Shown here one piece after another: positions 30,715-30,852 of a stretch of 30,852 bases of DNA. The stretch is from an uncultured Lachnospiraceae bacterium. GTDB taxonomy: Bacteria > Bacillota > Clostridia > Lachnospirales > Lachnospiraceae. Every line of letters begins with the position of its first letter. The stretch's first letter is position 1. A program made the position numbers and the translations under genes. The notes under the pieces were generated by a model. That model did not search any database. It saw only the letters and a list, made by a program, of their open reading frames with translations, and was not told the DNA's origin. The stretch is taken from NCBI GenBank assembly GCA_910587295.1, contig CAJULP010000064.1, positions 1 to 30,852 of the forward strand, in the 5' to 3' direction.

Positions 30715-30852
30715 ACTTGTGAGTAAAAAGTTTGCGCTACTTAAGAAGCCCATGAACCCCAGTAGGTTCCGGACTCATCCTGCTGTTCCTGAATTATTTG
30801 CGTTATGCGTAATTCCGGCTGTTTGCTTAAAAGCCTGAAAAAATGTTTCCGC
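30715..30852. repeat. 138-bp direct repeat, copy 2 (runs off the window)
   Basis: Same orientation as 13953-14090, with about five base differences. Starts 95 bp after the IS66 transposase stop and reaches the window end, so its full length is unknown. Confidence 0.9.
30741..30852 (-). CDS. 3' end of an unrecognised leftward gene (partial)
   Basis: The leftward frame ends at a TAA at 30741 with the C-terminus G-T-Y-W-G-S-W-A-S and a basic segment R-K-H-F-F-R-L-L-S-K-Q-P-E-L. It corresponds residue by residue to the fragment at 13979, with only two replacements. The rest lies beyond the window, so whether this copy is complete cannot be seen. Its place beside an IS66 transposase and its duplication suggest a mobile-element gene of unknown family. 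Confidence 0.45.
   Translation of the reverse strand, partial: RKHFFRLLSKQPELRITQIIQEQQDESGTYWGSWAS

Noticed and set aside
1..30852. CRISPR array, tRNA or rRNA genes
   Set aside because: No regularly spaced repeats with spacers, and no cloverleaf or rRNA-like segments were found. The only close tandem repeat (24710-24759) has two units and fits operators.

Overview
The window looks like chromosome of a Gram-positive anaerobe of the Lachnospiraceae / Clostridium cluster XIVa type. The grounds are purine-rich ribosome binding sites, several lipoprotein boxes, a YesM/YesN two-component pair, oxygen-sensitive glycyl-radical chemistry, a CIRCE-controlled clpB followed by a DUF4250 gene, a T-box in front of proS, and a PRD antiterminator with its RAT. 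This is inference from gene content; no database search was run.

Region 1 (1-12311) is a carbohydrate-like uptake and radical-enzyme locus. The left edge holds the first codons of a leftward, probably IS91-type, transposase. A YhcH-family gene then reads right. A leftward operon follows, encoding a YesM-like kinase, a YesN-like regulator and a 743-residue lipoprotein that joins a propeller-like half to a solute-binding half. Diverging from it is a rightward operon under a near-consensus promoter: solute-binding lipoprotein, two permeases, a glycyl radical enzyme and its radical-SAM activase. The set reads as: sense a ligand, import it, then transform it by glycyl-radical chemistry. The substrate cannot be named. 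The enzyme has Gln where most radical eliminases have Glu, next to the catalytic Cys. I rate this cluster the best candidate for an undescribed pathway.

Region 2 (12293-14490) is an AT-rich accessory patch: a small DUF6061-like ORF overlapping the activase, a TIGR04076-family gene, a DUF2087 regulator, a fragment of an unknown gene within a segment repeated at the right edge of the window, and a broken tyrosine integrase.

Region 3 (14530-22879) is core metabolism and stress. clpB sits behind a CIRCE operator and is followed by a 58-codon DUF4250 gene. A consensus promoter, RAT and overlapping terminator then lead into a LicT-like antiterminator (with both PRD2 histidines replaced), a separate PTS IIA, a NagE-like IICB, nagB and nagA. 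This is a complete GlcNAc uptake and catabolism route to fructose-6-phosphate.

Region 4 (22887-28812) concerns the cell envelope and translation: a D,D-carboxypeptidase, a truncated polysaccharide deacetylase, a BlaR1-type M56 sensor whose BlaI partner appears deleted although paired operator-like dyads remain, and a leftward proS behind a T-box leader.

Region 5 (28813-30852) is mobile: a 14-bp inverted repeat containing two DnaA-box-like 9-mers, an IS66-type transposase without its accessory genes, and a second copy of the 138-bp segment of Region 2, running off the window. No tRNA, rRNA or CRISPR array was seen.
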